In this document: positions 1 to 8,408 of the stretch, one piece after another | Layout: every line of letters begins with the position of its first letter | Position numbering within the stretch: position 1 is the stretch's first letter | NCBI GenBank assembly: GCA_965198895.1 | Contig: OZ240676.1 | Location: 3,162,001 to 3,226,000, forward strand | Reading direction: 5' to 3' | DNA from: LMUY01 sp965198895 | GTDB taxonomy: Bacteria > Pseudomonadota > Alphaproteobacteria > Acetobacterales > Acetobacteraceae | Length of the DNA: 64,000 nucleotides | Made by a program: the position numbers and the translations under genes | The notes under the pieces: model-generated | What the model was told of the DNA's origin: nothing | What the model saw: only the letters and a program-made list of their open reading frames with translations | Databases searched by the model: none

Positions 1-1
1 T

Positions 2-238
2 CGAGCGTACAAGCCGGATCATCAGTTGTTCATGCATGCGTATGCCGCAATGGGGGTGACGAAGGACGAGACCATTCACGTGGGCATGGGCCAGTTCACT
101 GACCTTAAGGTCTGCCACGAACTCGGCATCCGGTCTGTCTGGATCGACCGGGTGGGTGAGCCCCTGAACTCAGACTGGGCGCCTGACGCCGTGCTGAGCG
201 ACCTTTCGGGACTGCCGAAGTTGCTACTGCCGTCCTGA
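2..238 (+). CDS. HAD-family hydrolase, C-terminal fragment (cut by window start)
   Basis: The open frame runs in from the left edge, so only about 78 C-terminal residues are seen. YKPD near the fragment start fits the conserved Lys-Pro motif III of haloacid dehalogenase-fold hydrolases, and HVGMGQFTD followed by a helix and GIRSVWIDR fits the motif IV loop and last strand. The tail DAVLSDLSGLPKLL is typical of 2-haloacid dehalogenase-like members. The nucleophile Asp lies outside the window, so the substrate cannot be judged. Nothing links it functionally to the epm genes downstream. Confidence 0.7.
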   Translation, partial: RAYKPDHQLFMHAYAAMGVTKDETIHVGMGQFTDLKVCHELGIRSVWIDRVGEPLNSDWAPDAVLSDLSGLPKLLLPS

Positions 239-375
239 CACCTGCTCGCCTGGAGCGTTTGCGAACTTCTGCTCTGGGTCGAAAGCCGCCGTCCAGCGGT
301 GATCCCTCACCCGAGGGGGGAATGGCCGCTAGTGCGATAGACCTAGCTAGTGCGTGCGGCCCCACCCTCACCCTG

Positions 376-399
376 CCCTCTCCCGCCAGCGGGAGAGGG
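376..399. repeat. REP-like hairpin (CCCTCTCCCG / CGGGAGAGGG), possible terminator
   Basis: A perfect 10-bp inverted repeat with a 4-base loop, followed by TTCTTT on the plus strand. The same arm sequence recurs at 17485, 54923, 55018, 58604 and 58682, so it belongs to a dispersed family. It lies in the 289-bp gap between two convergent genes (HAD hydrolase and epmA) and may end transcription. I see no other feature in that gap. Confidence 0.75.
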
Positions 400-527
400 T
401 TCTTTAAGGAAGGGCGGCTTTCGGGATGCATGTTGAGCCTGTTGATCGACCGAGATGAGGTCGAAAGCGGCGATTCCGGCATCGATCAGAGACACGGTCT
501 AAGGCGGCTAACAACCGTCCAATCCGA

Positions 528-1532
528 TCACACCCACAGCACCTGCCCGATCCGCTCCGCCCCGCTCGCCACCATCGCCAGCCGGTCGAAGCCGAGCGCG
601 ATGCCGCTGCCCTCGGGCATGCCGTGGTCAAGGGCGGCCAGGAACGACTCGTCGGTGCCCCAGCCGGGGCCGTAAAGCGCCTCCCGCCGGGCGCGGTCGG
701 CGGTGAAGCGGGCGCGTTGTTCGACCGGGTCGGTGAGTTCCTCGAAGGCGTTGGCCAGTTCAATGCCGCAGACGTACAGCTCGAACCGTAGCGCGGCGCG
801 GGGGTCGGCGGGGTCACGGCGGGCGAGGGCGGCTTGGGCGGCCGGCCAGTGAGTGAGGAAGGTGGGGTGGTCGCGGCCGAGATGCGGTTCCACACGCTCC
901 AGCAGCAGGCGGAAGAATAGGTCCTCCCACGTCTCGCCGTCCCGCAGCCGTGCGCCGGACTGCGCGGCGAGGGCAGCGGCGTCACCGGCGGTGGCCAGCA
1001 CATCGGCGCGGACCCAGCGGGTGAAGGCGTCGGCCATGGTCAGCCGTTCGAACCGGTCCAGCGACGTGGTGACGCCGCGGCAGGTCACGGTGGCGGGGAG
1101 CGCGGCGCGCAGCAATGCCTCGGTCTCGTCCATCAGGGCGGCGAGCGAGGCGCCGGGGCGATACCATTCCAACATGGTGAACTCGGGGGCGTGGGTGTCG
1201 CTGCCTTCCTCGTTGCGCCACACTCGCGCGAGTTGCCAGATCGGCCCGGCGCCGGCGGCCAGCAGTTTTTTCATGGCGAACTCGGGGCTGGTGTGCAGCC
1301 AGAGCGGGCTGCGGTTGCCGTAGGGATCGACCTGTTCGGTGCGGAAGGCGCGCAGGTGCACTTCCTCGCCGGGCACGGGGACGGCGTAGCGGGTTTCGAC
1401 CTCGGTGTAGCCATGTGCGTCGAAGAAGCTGCGGGTTGCGCGGGTGAGCTCACCGCGGCGGCGCAGGAAGGGCAGGCGGGCGGCGAACTGGTCGGGGTGC
1501 CAGCTAGCTTGCGACCCATTCTGTTGCGGCAT
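528..1532 (-). CDS. epmA: EF-P--(R)-beta-lysine ligase EpmA (PoxA/GenX/YjeA)
   Basis: A 334-residue paralogue of the class II lysyl-tRNA synthetase catalytic domain without the anticodon-binding domain, which is the EpmA architecture. Class II motif 2 region appears as FELYVCGIELANAFEELTD and motif 3 as GSGIALGFDRLAMV near the C-terminus. EpmA activates (R)-beta-lysine as an adenylate and attaches it to a lysine of elongation factor P. The neighbours epmB (divergent) and efp confirm the role. The chosen ATG at 1532 leaves 28 bp to the epmB start; an upstream in-frame start at 1592 would overlap epmB and add a non-conserved leader. Confidence 0.93.
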   Translation of the reverse strand: MPQQNGSQASWHPDQFAARLPFLRRRGELTRATRSFFDAHGYTEVETRYAVPVPGEEVHLRAFRTEQVDPYGNRSPLWLHTSPEFAMKKLLAAGAGPIWQLARVWRNEEGSDTHAPEFTMLEWYRPGASLAALMDETEALLRAALPATVTCRGVTTSLDRFERLTMADAFTRWVRADVLATAGDAAALAAQSGARLRDGETWEDLFFRLLLERVEPHLGRDHPTFLTHWPAAQAALARRDPADPRAALRFELYVCGIELANAFEELTDPVEQRARFTADRARREALYGPGWGTDESFLAALDHGMPEGSGIALGFDRLAMVASGAERIGQVLWV

Positions 1533-1560
1533 GTCGGCTCCGGGACTACACGGCGGCACC

Positions 1561-2607
1561 ATGCCGGATGGCTCGTTCCCCCCACAAACCACATTGCGCG
1601 ATACGGCCGGGCTGGTGGCGGCCGGGTTGGTGCCGGCCGAGCACGCGCCGGGGCTGGACCAGGTGGCGGAGCGCTATGCCGTCGCCATCCCGCCCGCCTT
1701 GGCCGCGCTGATCGCGCATCCGGACGACCCGATCGGCCGCCAGTTCATCCCCCATGCCGACGAGCTGCACACCGCCGAGCACGAGCGTGCCGACCCGATC
1801 GGGGACGACGCGCTGTCCCCGGTGCCGGGCATCGTGCACCGCTACGCCGACCGCGCGCTGCTGAAGCCGCTGCTGGTCTGCCCGGTATACTGCCGCTTCT
1901 GCTTCCGGCGGGAGCATGTCGGCCCGGATGGCGGGCTGCTGACCGACGCGCAACTGGCCACCGCGCTGCAATGGCTGCGGGACCACCAGGCGGTCACCGA
2001 GGTGATCCTGACCGGTGGCGACCCCTTGCTGCTGTCGCCACGCCGCCTTCGCGCCATCCTGGATGCGCTGGAGGCAGTTCCGCACATCCAAACCCTGCGC
2101 ATCCACAGCCGCGTGCCGGTCGCCGACCCGGCGCGGCTGGCCTCGCTCGCGTCGGTGCTGCAGACCGAGAAGCCACTGTGGCTCGTGGTGCACGCCAACC
2201 ATGCCAGTGAGTTCACCCCCGCCGCCATCGCCGCCCTGCGCGAAATCGGCCGCCTGGGGGTGCCGTTGCTGGGGCAATCGGTGTTGCTGCGCGGCGTGAA
2301 CGACACCGAGGCGGCGCTGGAGGCGTTGTTCCGCGCCATGCTCGCCGCCCGGATCAAGCCGTACTACCTTCACCAGCTGGACCCGGCGCCCGGCACCGCC
2401 CGCTTCCACGTGCCGATCGAAGAAGGCCGGGCCCTGCTGGCCCGGTTGCGAGGCCGAGTGACCGGTCTGGCCTGGCCGACCTACGTGCTGGACATCCCCG
2501 GCGGCCATGGCAAGGTGCCGATCGGGCCCGATTTCCTCGACGGCGCAAGCGTCCGTGACCCGGCCGGACACAGTCATGCGCTTGCCGCACCGGCTGGCAC
2601 ACGGTAG
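1561..2607 (+). CDS. epmB: EF-P beta-lysylation protein EpmB (lysine 2,3-aminomutase-like radical SAM)
   Basis: 348 residues. The radical SAM cluster motif CxxxCxxC is seen as C107-PVY-C111-RF-C114, and a KamA-type PLP-binding region with LDIPGGHGK lies near the C-terminus. EpmB turns (S)-alpha-lysine into (R)-beta-lysine for EpmA. The N-terminus has the usual family opening (TLRDTAGLVAAGLVP). The ATG at 1561 was preferred over an in-frame start at 1444, which would run back through epmA. efp follows after 42 bp in the same direction, so they may be co-transcribed. Confidence 0.93.
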   Translation: MPDGSFPPQTTLRDTAGLVAAGLVPAEHAPGLDQVAERYAVAIPPALAALIAHPDDPIGRQFIPHADELHTAEHERADPIGDDALSPVPGIVHRYADRALLKPLLVCPVYCRFCFRREHVGPDGGLLTDAQLATALQWLRDHQAVTEVILTGGDPLLLSPRRLRAILDALEAVPHIQTLRIHSRVPVADPARLASLASVLQTEKPLWLVVHANHASEFTPAAIAALREIGRLGVPLLGQSVLLRGVNDTEAALEALFRAMLAARIKPYYLHQLDPAPGTARFHVPIEEGRALLARLRGRVTGLAWPTYVLDIPGGHGKVPIGPDFLDGASVRDPAGHSHALAAPAGTR

Positions 2608-2649
2608 ACGTCCGCCCTTCCCTATATCCGCAAGAGTTCCGACAGCATC

Positions 2650-3216
2650 ATGAAGCAGCAGGCCAACCTGATCCGCGCCGGCCAGGTGCTCGAGCACGAC
2701 GGCAACCGTTGGACCGTACTCAAGCAGCAGATCATCACCCCTGGAAAGGGCGGCGCCTTCATCCAGGTCGAGATGCGCAACCTGAAGACCGGCAACAAGA
2801 CGAACGAGCGCTGGCGCACCGCGGACACCGTCGAGCGGCTGATGACCGACACCAAGGACTACACCTATTCCTACACGGACGGGGACAACCTGGTGCTGAT
2901 GGAGCCGGTGACGTTCGAGCAGGTGATGATCCCAGCCGAGATCCTGGGCGACCAGGTGGCCTTCCTGCAGGACAACATGGAAGTCGAAGTCGACACGGTC
3001 GAGGGTGATCCGGTCGGCATCCATCTCCCCGCCACCGTGATCCTGACCGTGGAAGAAGCCGACCCGGTGGTGAAGGGCCAGACCGCCGCCAGCTCCTACA
3101 AACCAGCCAAGCTGTCCAACGGCGTGAAGACGCTGGTGCCGCCCTTCGTCGAGACGGGGGAGCGCATCGTGGTCAAGACCGAGGATGGCAGCTACGTGGA
3201 GCGCGCGAAGGGCTGA
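2650..3216 (+). CDS. efp: Elongation factor P
   Basis: 188 residues, the normal EF-P length, with the three beta-barrel domains recognisable end to end. EF-P binds between the P and E sites of the ribosome and relieves stalling at polyproline. The modified loop is PGKGGAF with Lys33, equivalent to E. coli Lys34, which is the beta-lysylation target. This agrees with epmA and epmB next door. A weak TATAT element lies in the short gap upstream. Confidence 0.97.
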   Translation: MKQQANLIRAGQVLEHDGNRWTVLKQQIITPGKGGAFIQVEMRNLKTGNKTNERWRTADTVERLMTDTKDYTYSYTDGDNLVLMEPVTFEQVMIPAEILGDQVAFLQDNMEVEVDTVEGDPVGIHLPATVILTVEEADPVVKGQTAASSYKPAKLSNGVKTLVPPFVETGERIVVKTEDGSYVERAKG

Positions 3217-3265
3217 TGGGGACCCACGTTTCACACACCGCCATGCGGCGGATGACGGGACCTTA

Positions 3266-4108
3266 ATGGCCCTCCAACTCTCACCCCACATGACGGTGAT
3301 GCAGAACGCCGTGCAGAAGGCGTCCCGCCGCCTCGTACGAGACTTCGCCGAAGTGGAGCAGTTGCAGGTCAGCGTCAAAGGCCCGGGCGATTTCGTGAGC
3401 CAGGCCGATCTGCGCTCCGAGCAGACCATTCGCACCGAGTTGGAGAAGGCCCGCCCCGGCTACGCTTTCCTGATGGAGGAGGGCGGCGCCGTCGGCAGCC
3501 CCAATTGGTCGTGGCGCTGGATCATCGACCCGCTGGACGGCACCACCAACTACCTCCACGGCGTGCCCCATTGGTGCATCAGCGTGGCGCTCGAACGCCG
3601 TCACGACAGCGGCGCCAGCGAGATCGTCGCCGGCTGCATCTACAACCCGGTCAACGACGAGATGTTCTGGGCCGAGAAGGGCGTCGGCGCCTTCCTCAAC
3701 GAACGCCGCCTCCGCGTCTCCGCCCGGCGCGAGTTGAAGGATGCGTTGTTCGCCACCGGCATCCCCTTCGCCTCCGTGCCTGCCGGCCGCCGGCTGGCCT
3801 TCGCCCGCACGCTCGCCACGCTGATGCCGGTGGTGGCGGGAATCCGCCGGTTCGGCGCCGCGGCGCTGGATCTCGCCTGGGTCGCCGCCGGGCGGTACGA
3901 CGGATACTGGGAGCTCGGCCCCAAGCCTTGGGACGTGGCCGCCGGGTCGCTGATCGTGCGCGAGGCCGGGGGCTATTGCACCGACACCGCGGGCGGCGAG
4001 TTGGTGATGGACGTGTCCGGGATCGACCTCGTCGCCGCCAACCCGAACCTGCATCCGCGCTTGCTGGAGGTGGTGGCCGAGGGCGTGGCCGCCGCCCGTG
4101 CGGCCTAA
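3266..4108 (+). CDS. Inositol monophosphatase family protein
   Basis: 280 residues of the Mg-dependent IMPase/SuhB family. Metal ligands are visible as E71 in MEEGG and the signature D88-PLDGTT, with a second site in KPWDVAAG near the C-terminus. The family hydrolyses inositol monophosphate; SuhB members also act on rRNA transcription complexes. The start at ATG 3266 is chosen because the family N-terminus begins there; an in-frame upstream start at 3185 lies inside efp. The gene is 49 bp after efp and 52 bp before the envelope unit. Confidence 0.88.
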   Translation: MALQLSPHMTVMQNAVQKASRRLVRDFAEVEQLQVSVKGPGDFVSQADLRSEQTIRTELEKARPGYAFLMEEGGAVGSPNWSWRWIIDPLDGTTNYLHGVPHWCISVALERRHDSGASEIVAGCIYNPVNDEMFWAEKGVGAFLNERRLRVSARRELKDALFATGIPFASVPAGRRLAFARTLATLMPVVAGIRRFGAAALDLAWVAAGRYDGYWELGPKPWDVAAGSLIVREAGGYCTDTAGGELVMDVSGIDLVAANPNLHPRLLEVVAEGVAAARAA

Positions 4109-4160
4109 AACACACAACGCTGGCATGGCCGTGCCACGTTGCGCCGGTTATGCTGCACGT

Positions 4161-4931
4161 GTGACTCGATCAGCCCTTCTCGTTGCGCTCTTTGTGCCCG
4201 CCGTGGCGTTGGCGCAGGTCAGTGTCAACCAGGGTGCGCTGGATCAGCTGAAGCCATCCGCCCCCGCCGCATCCACGCCGGCGAAGGCGGCGCATAGCCG
4301 TCCGCCAGTGCGCCACGCCGCCCCCGTGCATCCGGCCCGATCCACCCGGTCGGAGCAGGCATCGGCGCCGGCATCGAAACCGAAACCGGCGCCAAAGCCG
4401 CGCCCCGTTTCGGTGGCGCCGGCCCCGCCCCCCGCCGCGGTGCTACCCCCCGTGGTGGAAGTACCGCATGCCGCACCGCCCCCGCCGCCGCCGGTTCCGG
4501 TGCTGCCGGACGCAGTGGGCGAGGCGACCCCCATTCCCGGCGGCGTGCGGATCACGTTCGGTGTCGGCAAGGCCGATCTGAACCCCGCCACCAACGATGC
4601 CCTCCGCAAGATCGCCGGCGACGTCAAAGCGGACCCGGCCATCGACCTGAACGTGCTCGCCTATGCCGCGGGCAATGCCGATGACCCGTCGACCCCTCGC
4701 CGCTTGTCCCTGTCCCGCGCGCTTGCGGCCCGCGCGGTGCTGATCAGCGAGGGCATCGTCTCCACCCGCATCTACGTCCGTGCGCTCGGTGCCACGGCGT
4801 CGGACGGGCCGCCCGAACGGGTCGACGTCGTTCGCGGCGGCACAGCGGCCCCCGCTGCGGTCGTAACGCCCCCCGCTGCGGCCGTATCGTCCCCCGCAAC
4901 GACACCGCCGGCCCACGGCACAAAGCCATGA
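4161..4931 (+). CDS. Periplasmic OmpA-like domain protein
   Basis: 256 residues from a GTG start. A short signal peptide with predicted cleavage after VALA (residue 18) is followed by a Pro/Ala-rich spacer of about 100 residues, then an OmpA-like peptidoglycan-binding fold (about 125-225) with VRITFGVGKADLNP and a SLSRALAARAVLISEGI helix. The spacer could span the periplasm. The gene ends 7 bp before a MotA/ExbB-like gene that overlaps a MotB-like gene, so the three look like one operon for an envelope machine. No family name is known to me for this first protein; an ATG at 4125 is a less likely alternative start. Confidence 0.8.
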   Translation: MTRSALLVALFVPAVALAQVSVNQGALDQLKPSAPAASTPAKAAHSRPPVRHAAPVHPARSTRSEQASAPASKPKPAPKPRPVSVAPAPPPAAVLPPVVEVPHAAPPPPPPVPVLPDAVGEATPIPGGVRITFGVGKADLNPATNDALRKIAGDVKADPAIDLNVLAYAAGNADDPSTPRRLSLSRALAARAVLISEGIVSTRIYVRALGATASDGPPERVDVVRGGTAAPAAVVTPPAAAVSSPATTPPAHGTKP

Positions 4932-4938
4932 CCCGACC

Positions 4939-6084
4939 GTGACCCGGCCCGCCGTCTACCTCATCCGCATGCTGGTGTTTCTGCTGGCGGTGCTCGTGGT
5001 GGCGGCGATCCTGTCCCCGGCGTTGATCACCGCGTTCGAAACCAACCCGCTGCTGAACGCCCTGATCGCCCTCGTGCTGCTGATCGGGATCGGCTGGAAT
5101 CTGCGGCAAGTCACCCGGCTGACCCCCGAGGTGCGCTGGGCCGAAACCTTCCAGCAATCCCGCGCCCGCCTCGCGGGGCTGCCATCCCCGGTGCTGCTGG
5201 CACCCATGGCCTCCATGCTTGCTTCCCGCTCGTCGCAGGGCAAGCAGGGCGGCAACGATCGCTTGACGCTGTCCGCCCCGGCGATGCGCTCGTTGCTGGA
5301 TAGTTTGGCCAGCCGCCTGGACGAGAGCCGCGAACTGTCCCGCTACATGACCGGGTTATTGATCTTCCTCGGGCTGCTCGGCACGTTCTGGGGGCTGTTG
5401 CTGACGGTGGGCGCGGTCGCGGCGGTGATCAACGGCATGTCGGTCGGCTCTGGCGACATCAACGCGCTGTTCGACCAGCTGAAAAGCGGCCTGGCGCGCC
5501 CGCTGCAGGGCATGGGGACGGCGTTCTCCTCGTCGATGTTCGGGTTGGCGGGAGCATTGGTGCTCGGCTTTCTCGACCTGACCGCGGGCCAGGCGCAGAA
5601 CCGGTTTTTCAACGAACTGGAGGAATGGCTGGCCGGGCTGACCCGCCTCTCCTCCGGCGTGCTGGGCGGCGAGGGCGATGCGTCGGTGCCGGTCTATGTC
5701 CAGGCCCTGCTGGAGCAGACGGCGGAGAACATGGAGAACCTGCAGCGCATCCTGGTGCGCGGCGAGGATGCCCGGGGGCAGGCGAACGAGGCCATCGTGT
5801 CGCTGACCGACAAGATCGGGATGCTGTCCGATACGATGCGGTCCAACCAGCAGCTGATGCTGCGCATCGCCGAGGCCCAATCGTCGCTGGGCCCTGCGCT
5901 GCAACGGCTGGGCGAGCGCGGCGGGGATGACGCTGCCCGCAACCACCTCCGCAACATCGAGGCCGGGTTGGGGCGTCTGGTGGGCGAGTTGGAGCGCGGC
6001 CGGGCGCAGAGCACGTCCGAACTTCGCAACGACATCCGGGTGCTGACCCGCACCATCGCCGGCCTGGCCGGCCAGCCCCAATGA
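4939..6084 (+). CDS. MotA/TolQ/ExbB-type proton channel family protein
   Basis: 381 residues from a GTG start. Four membrane segments can be read at about 6-26, 38-54, 137-160 and 195-215; the third has LLGTFWGLLLTVG, the TolQ/ExbB-type glycine/threonine segment, and the fourth TAFSSSMFGLAGALVLGF. A cytoplasmic helical tail follows (230-381). It should pair with the next gene product as a proton-driven stator-like complex. It overlaps that gene by 4 bp (ATGA). It is not canonical flagellar MotA; the real flagellar cluster is 12 kb away. An ATG at 4928 overlaps the previous stop but gives only MTRP before a stop in that frame. Confidence 0.82.
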   Translation: MTRPAVYLIRMLVFLLAVLVVAAILSPALITAFETNPLLNALIALVLLIGIGWNLRQVTRLTPEVRWAETFQQSRARLAGLPSPVLLAPMASMLASRSSQGKQGGNDRLTLSAPAMRSLLDSLASRLDESRELSRYMTGLLIFLGLLGTFWGLLLTVGAVAAVINGMSVGSGDINALFDQLKSGLARPLQGMGTAFSSSMFGLAGALVLGFLDLTAGQAQNRFFNELEEWLAGLTRLSSGVLGGEGDASVPVYVQALLEQTAENMENLQRILVRGEDARGQANEAIVSLTDKIGMLSDTMRSNQQLMLRIAEAQSSLGPALQRLGERGGDDAARNHLRNIEAGLGRLVGELERGRAQSTSELRNDIRVLTRTIAGLAGQPQ

Positions 6085-7481
6085 GCCTGCGTCGCCGCGG
6101 CGGCGGGGGAGAGGCGCTGAACCCGTGGCCGGGCTACGTGGACGCGCTGTCCACGCTGCTGATGGTCATCATCTTCGTGCTGCTGGTCTTCGTGCTGGCG
6201 CAGGCGTTCCTTGGCGTGGCGCTGTCCGGCAAGGACCGGGCGCTCGACCGGCTGAACCGCCAGATGGCCGAATTGACCGACATGCTGTCGCTGGAACGCG
6301 GCCATGGCGCCGAATTGCAAGCCGCCGTCGCCGGGCTGACGCACGATCTTGCAACCGCTTCTGGCGCGCGCGACCAATTGAACGCGCAGGTCAGCACGCT
6401 GCAGCAGCAACTGACCGCCGCCGCCGCCCAGCGCGATGCGCTGCAGGCGGAGCGGACCCGGCTTGCCGCGCAACTCGCCGATTCGAGCGCGCAGTCGCAA
6501 TCCGCCGCCAGCCGCAACGAGCAGCTGCAGCGCCAACTCGCCGACGCCGCCGGACGCACCGATGCGGCTGGGCAGCAGGCGGCCAGCACGGCGGCGCAGC
6601 TGGCCGAGGCACAGCGCCAGCTTGCTGCCGCGAAAACGCAACTGGACACGACGGTGACCGCCGACAAGGCCACGATCCAGGCGAGGCTGTCCGATCTCGC
6701 CAAGCTGGCCGACCAGGTCCGTGCCCTGACGGCGTTGCGCGACGATTTGGAGGCGCAGGCCAAGACCGCCGCAGCGAAATCGATCACCGACGACCAGGCC
6801 AAGGCCGCGCTGAACTCCCAGTTGGCCGATGAACAGAAGATGTCGGACTCGGCGCGCGCCCAGATCGCGCTGATGAACCACCAGATGGAAGAGCTGCGCG
6901 CCCAGGTGGCGCAAGTATCGGCGGCGCTGGACCTGTCCGAGCAAAACGACAAGGCCAAGGACGTCCAGATTGCCAATCTCGGCTCCCGCCTGAACACGGC
7001 GCTCGCGTCCAAGGTGGAGGAACTGCAGCGATACCGCAGCGAGTTCTTCGGCCGGCTGCGCGAGGTGCTGGCCAACCGGCCCGGCGTGCAGATCGTGGGT
7101 GACCGCTTCGTGTTCCAGTCCGAGGTGCTGTTCCCCGTGGGCAGCGCCGACCTGACGCAAACGGGGCAGGACCAGATCCGCACCCTCGCCGGCACGATCA
7201 AGCAGATCGCGGCCGAGATCCCGCCCGACCTACCCTGGATCCTGCGCGTGGACGGGCACGCCGACCACCTTCCGATCCCTCGTGGCGGCCCGTTCGCCTC
7301 CAACTGGGAGCTGTCGTCCCAGCGGGCGATCAACGTGGTGAAACTGCTGATCGGCGAGGGCGTGCCGGCCAACCACCTGGCGGCGACGGGGTTCGCCGAC
7401 TTCCAGCCGCTCGACGCCGGGGACACGTCCGACGCGAACGCGAAGAACCGCCGCATCGAGCTCCGTCTGACAGATCGCTAG
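6081..7481 (+). CDS. MotB-like OmpA-domain protein with long periplasmic coiled coil
   Basis: 466 residues. A single membrane segment (about 22-45) begins with GYVDALSTLLM, where Asp21 is placed like the proton-carrying Asp of MotB. Residues about 50-320 are Ala/Gln/Glu-rich heptads, a long coiled coil, and 345-460 form an OmpA-like peptidoglycan-binding domain (FPVGSADLTQTGQ, NRRIELRLTDR at the end). The flagellar MotB linker is far shorter. It should form the ion channel with the preceding MotA-like protein and anchor it to the cell wall. Its motor role and partner are unknown. Confidence 0.82.
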   Translation: MSLRRRGGGGEALNPWPGYVDALSTLLMVIIFVLLVFVLAQAFLGVALSGKDRALDRLNRQMAELTDMLSLERGHGAELQAAVAGLTHDLATASGARDQLNAQVSTLQQQLTAAAAQRDALQAERTRLAAQLADSSAQSQSAASRNEQLQRQLADAAGRTDAAGQQAASTAAQLAEAQRQLAAAKTQLDTTVTADKATIQARLSDLAKLADQVRALTALRDDLEAQAKTAAAKSITDDQAKAALNSQLADEQKMSDSARAQIALMNHQMEELRAQVAQVSAALDLSEQNDKAKDVQIANLGSRLNTALASKVEELQRYRSEFFGRLREVLANRPGVQIVGDRFVFQSEVLFPVGSADLTQTGQDQIRTLAGTIKQIAAEIPPDLPWILRVDGHADHLPIPRGGPFASNWELSSQRAINVVKLLIGEGVPANHLAATGFADFQPLDAGDTSDANAKNRRIELRLTDR

Positions 7482-7505
7482 GCATCGCGTATCCATTGGC
7501 GATGC
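7482..7505. terminator. Possible terminator hairpin after the MotB-like gene
   Basis: GCATCGC and GCGATGC form a 7-bp stem with a 10-base loop directly after the stop codon. There is no T-run, so it is a weak call. It sits between convergent genes. Confidence 0.35.
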
Positions 7506-7557
7506 GGTCGCTTAGTCCGGCTGCCTCGCAGCACGTCCTGCATCGCCCGAGCGCGGG

Positions 7558-8406
7558 CTACGGTCGGAGCATCGCGTCCCAGCAGGCACGGGACAGGCGG
7601 GCGATCGTGGTGAAGGTGGCGCTATACCCCGGCAAGCCGTCGGGCATCACGTCCGGCACGTTGTCGGTGTAGCCGGCGATCGCATAGAGCGGCCGGTCCG
7701 CGTGGAAGACGATCCCCACATCCATCCGCCCCCGCCGTGACCGGCCGGATTTGCTGGCTACTTTCGTCCCGAACGGCAGCAGGCCCGGGATCATGTTGCG
7801 GTGGAGCTGCCAGCTCAGCACCTGCATCGCCTCCTGGCACAGCGCCGGCGAGCAGCCGAGCGTGGCCGCAACCGCCGGGTCGGCGCAACCCGCCTCGATC
7901 AAGCCCAGCAAGTGCACCTGGTCGCAGGGCGTCGTGGTGGTCACGGCGTCGTTCGGGTGGTCGTAGGCAAGGCCGAGCGGCGGGATGATGAAGCGGTGGT
8001 CCGTCCCGGTCATGCCGGCCGCCCGGCAGAAATCGTTCAGTTCGTCCAGGTTCAGGTGGCGCAGGACCATCTTGGTGCAGACGTTGTCGCTGAGGATGAT
8101 CATCTGCACCATCGCGTCCCGCAGCGTCACCGTCAGTCCCGACTTCATGTAGCGGAAGCTGCCGGATGCAACCTCGTGCTTCAGGTCCTCGGTCACCACG
8201 CAGGGCTCGTCCAGGTCCACGCCGCCGGCATGGGCCTTCCGCAGCAGCGCCATCATGATCGACACCTTGCGCGTGCTGGCGGACGGTAGGGGCTCGTTCC
8301 CGGCGCGGTCGATCTGCGCACCGGACCGCATGTCCCGCACGCACCAGCTGGTGGTGAATGGCTGCTCGTCGCAGATCGCGTTCAGCCGGTCTGTCAGGTC
8401 CTGCAT
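7558..8406 (-). CDS. Class A beta-lactamase-fold serine hydrolase
   Basis: 282 residues without a signal peptide. Three active-site motifs of penicillin-recognising serine enzymes are present in order: S44-TR-K47, S106-D107-N108 and K219-SG. The stretch aligned with the class A omega loop (IPPLGLAYDHPND, about 141-153) has no glutamate at the deacylating position, so a true beta-lactamase is doubtful; a peptidase, amidase or esterase role is as likely. The lack of an export signal also argues against periplasmic resistance. It follows a cysteine synthase-like gene by 2 bp and is probably co-transcribed. Confidence 0.78.
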   Translation of the reverse strand: MQDLTDRLNAICDEQPFTTSWCVRDMRSGAQIDRAGNEPLPSASTRKVSIMMALLRKAHAGGVDLDEPCVVTEDLKHEVASGSFRYMKSGLTVTLRDAMVQMIILSDNVCTKMVLRHLNLDELNDFCRAAGMTGTDHRFIIPPLGLAYDHPNDAVTTTTPCDQVHLLGLIEAGCADPAVAATLGCSPALCQEAMQVLSWQLHRNMIPGLLPFGTKVASKSGRSRRGRMDVGIVFHADRPLYAIAGYTDNVPDVMPDGLPGYSATFTTIARLSRACWDAMLRP

Positions 8407-8408
8407 CG

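Noticed and set aside
1444..1560. Earlier in-frame start for epmB
   Set aside because: It would code through the start of epmA and adds a basic leader absent from the family.
1546..3435. 629-residue minus-strand open frame across epmB and efp
   Set aside because: It is the GC-rich mirror of two clear genes, with no recognisable domain.
4161..7481. Zorya anti-phage system (ZorA/ZorB)
   Set aside because: ZorA carries a long cytoplasmic tail and ZorB is short; here the channel protein is short and the OmpA-domain partner is long. No ZorC, ZorD or ZorE-like gene is near. The flanks are housekeeping genes.
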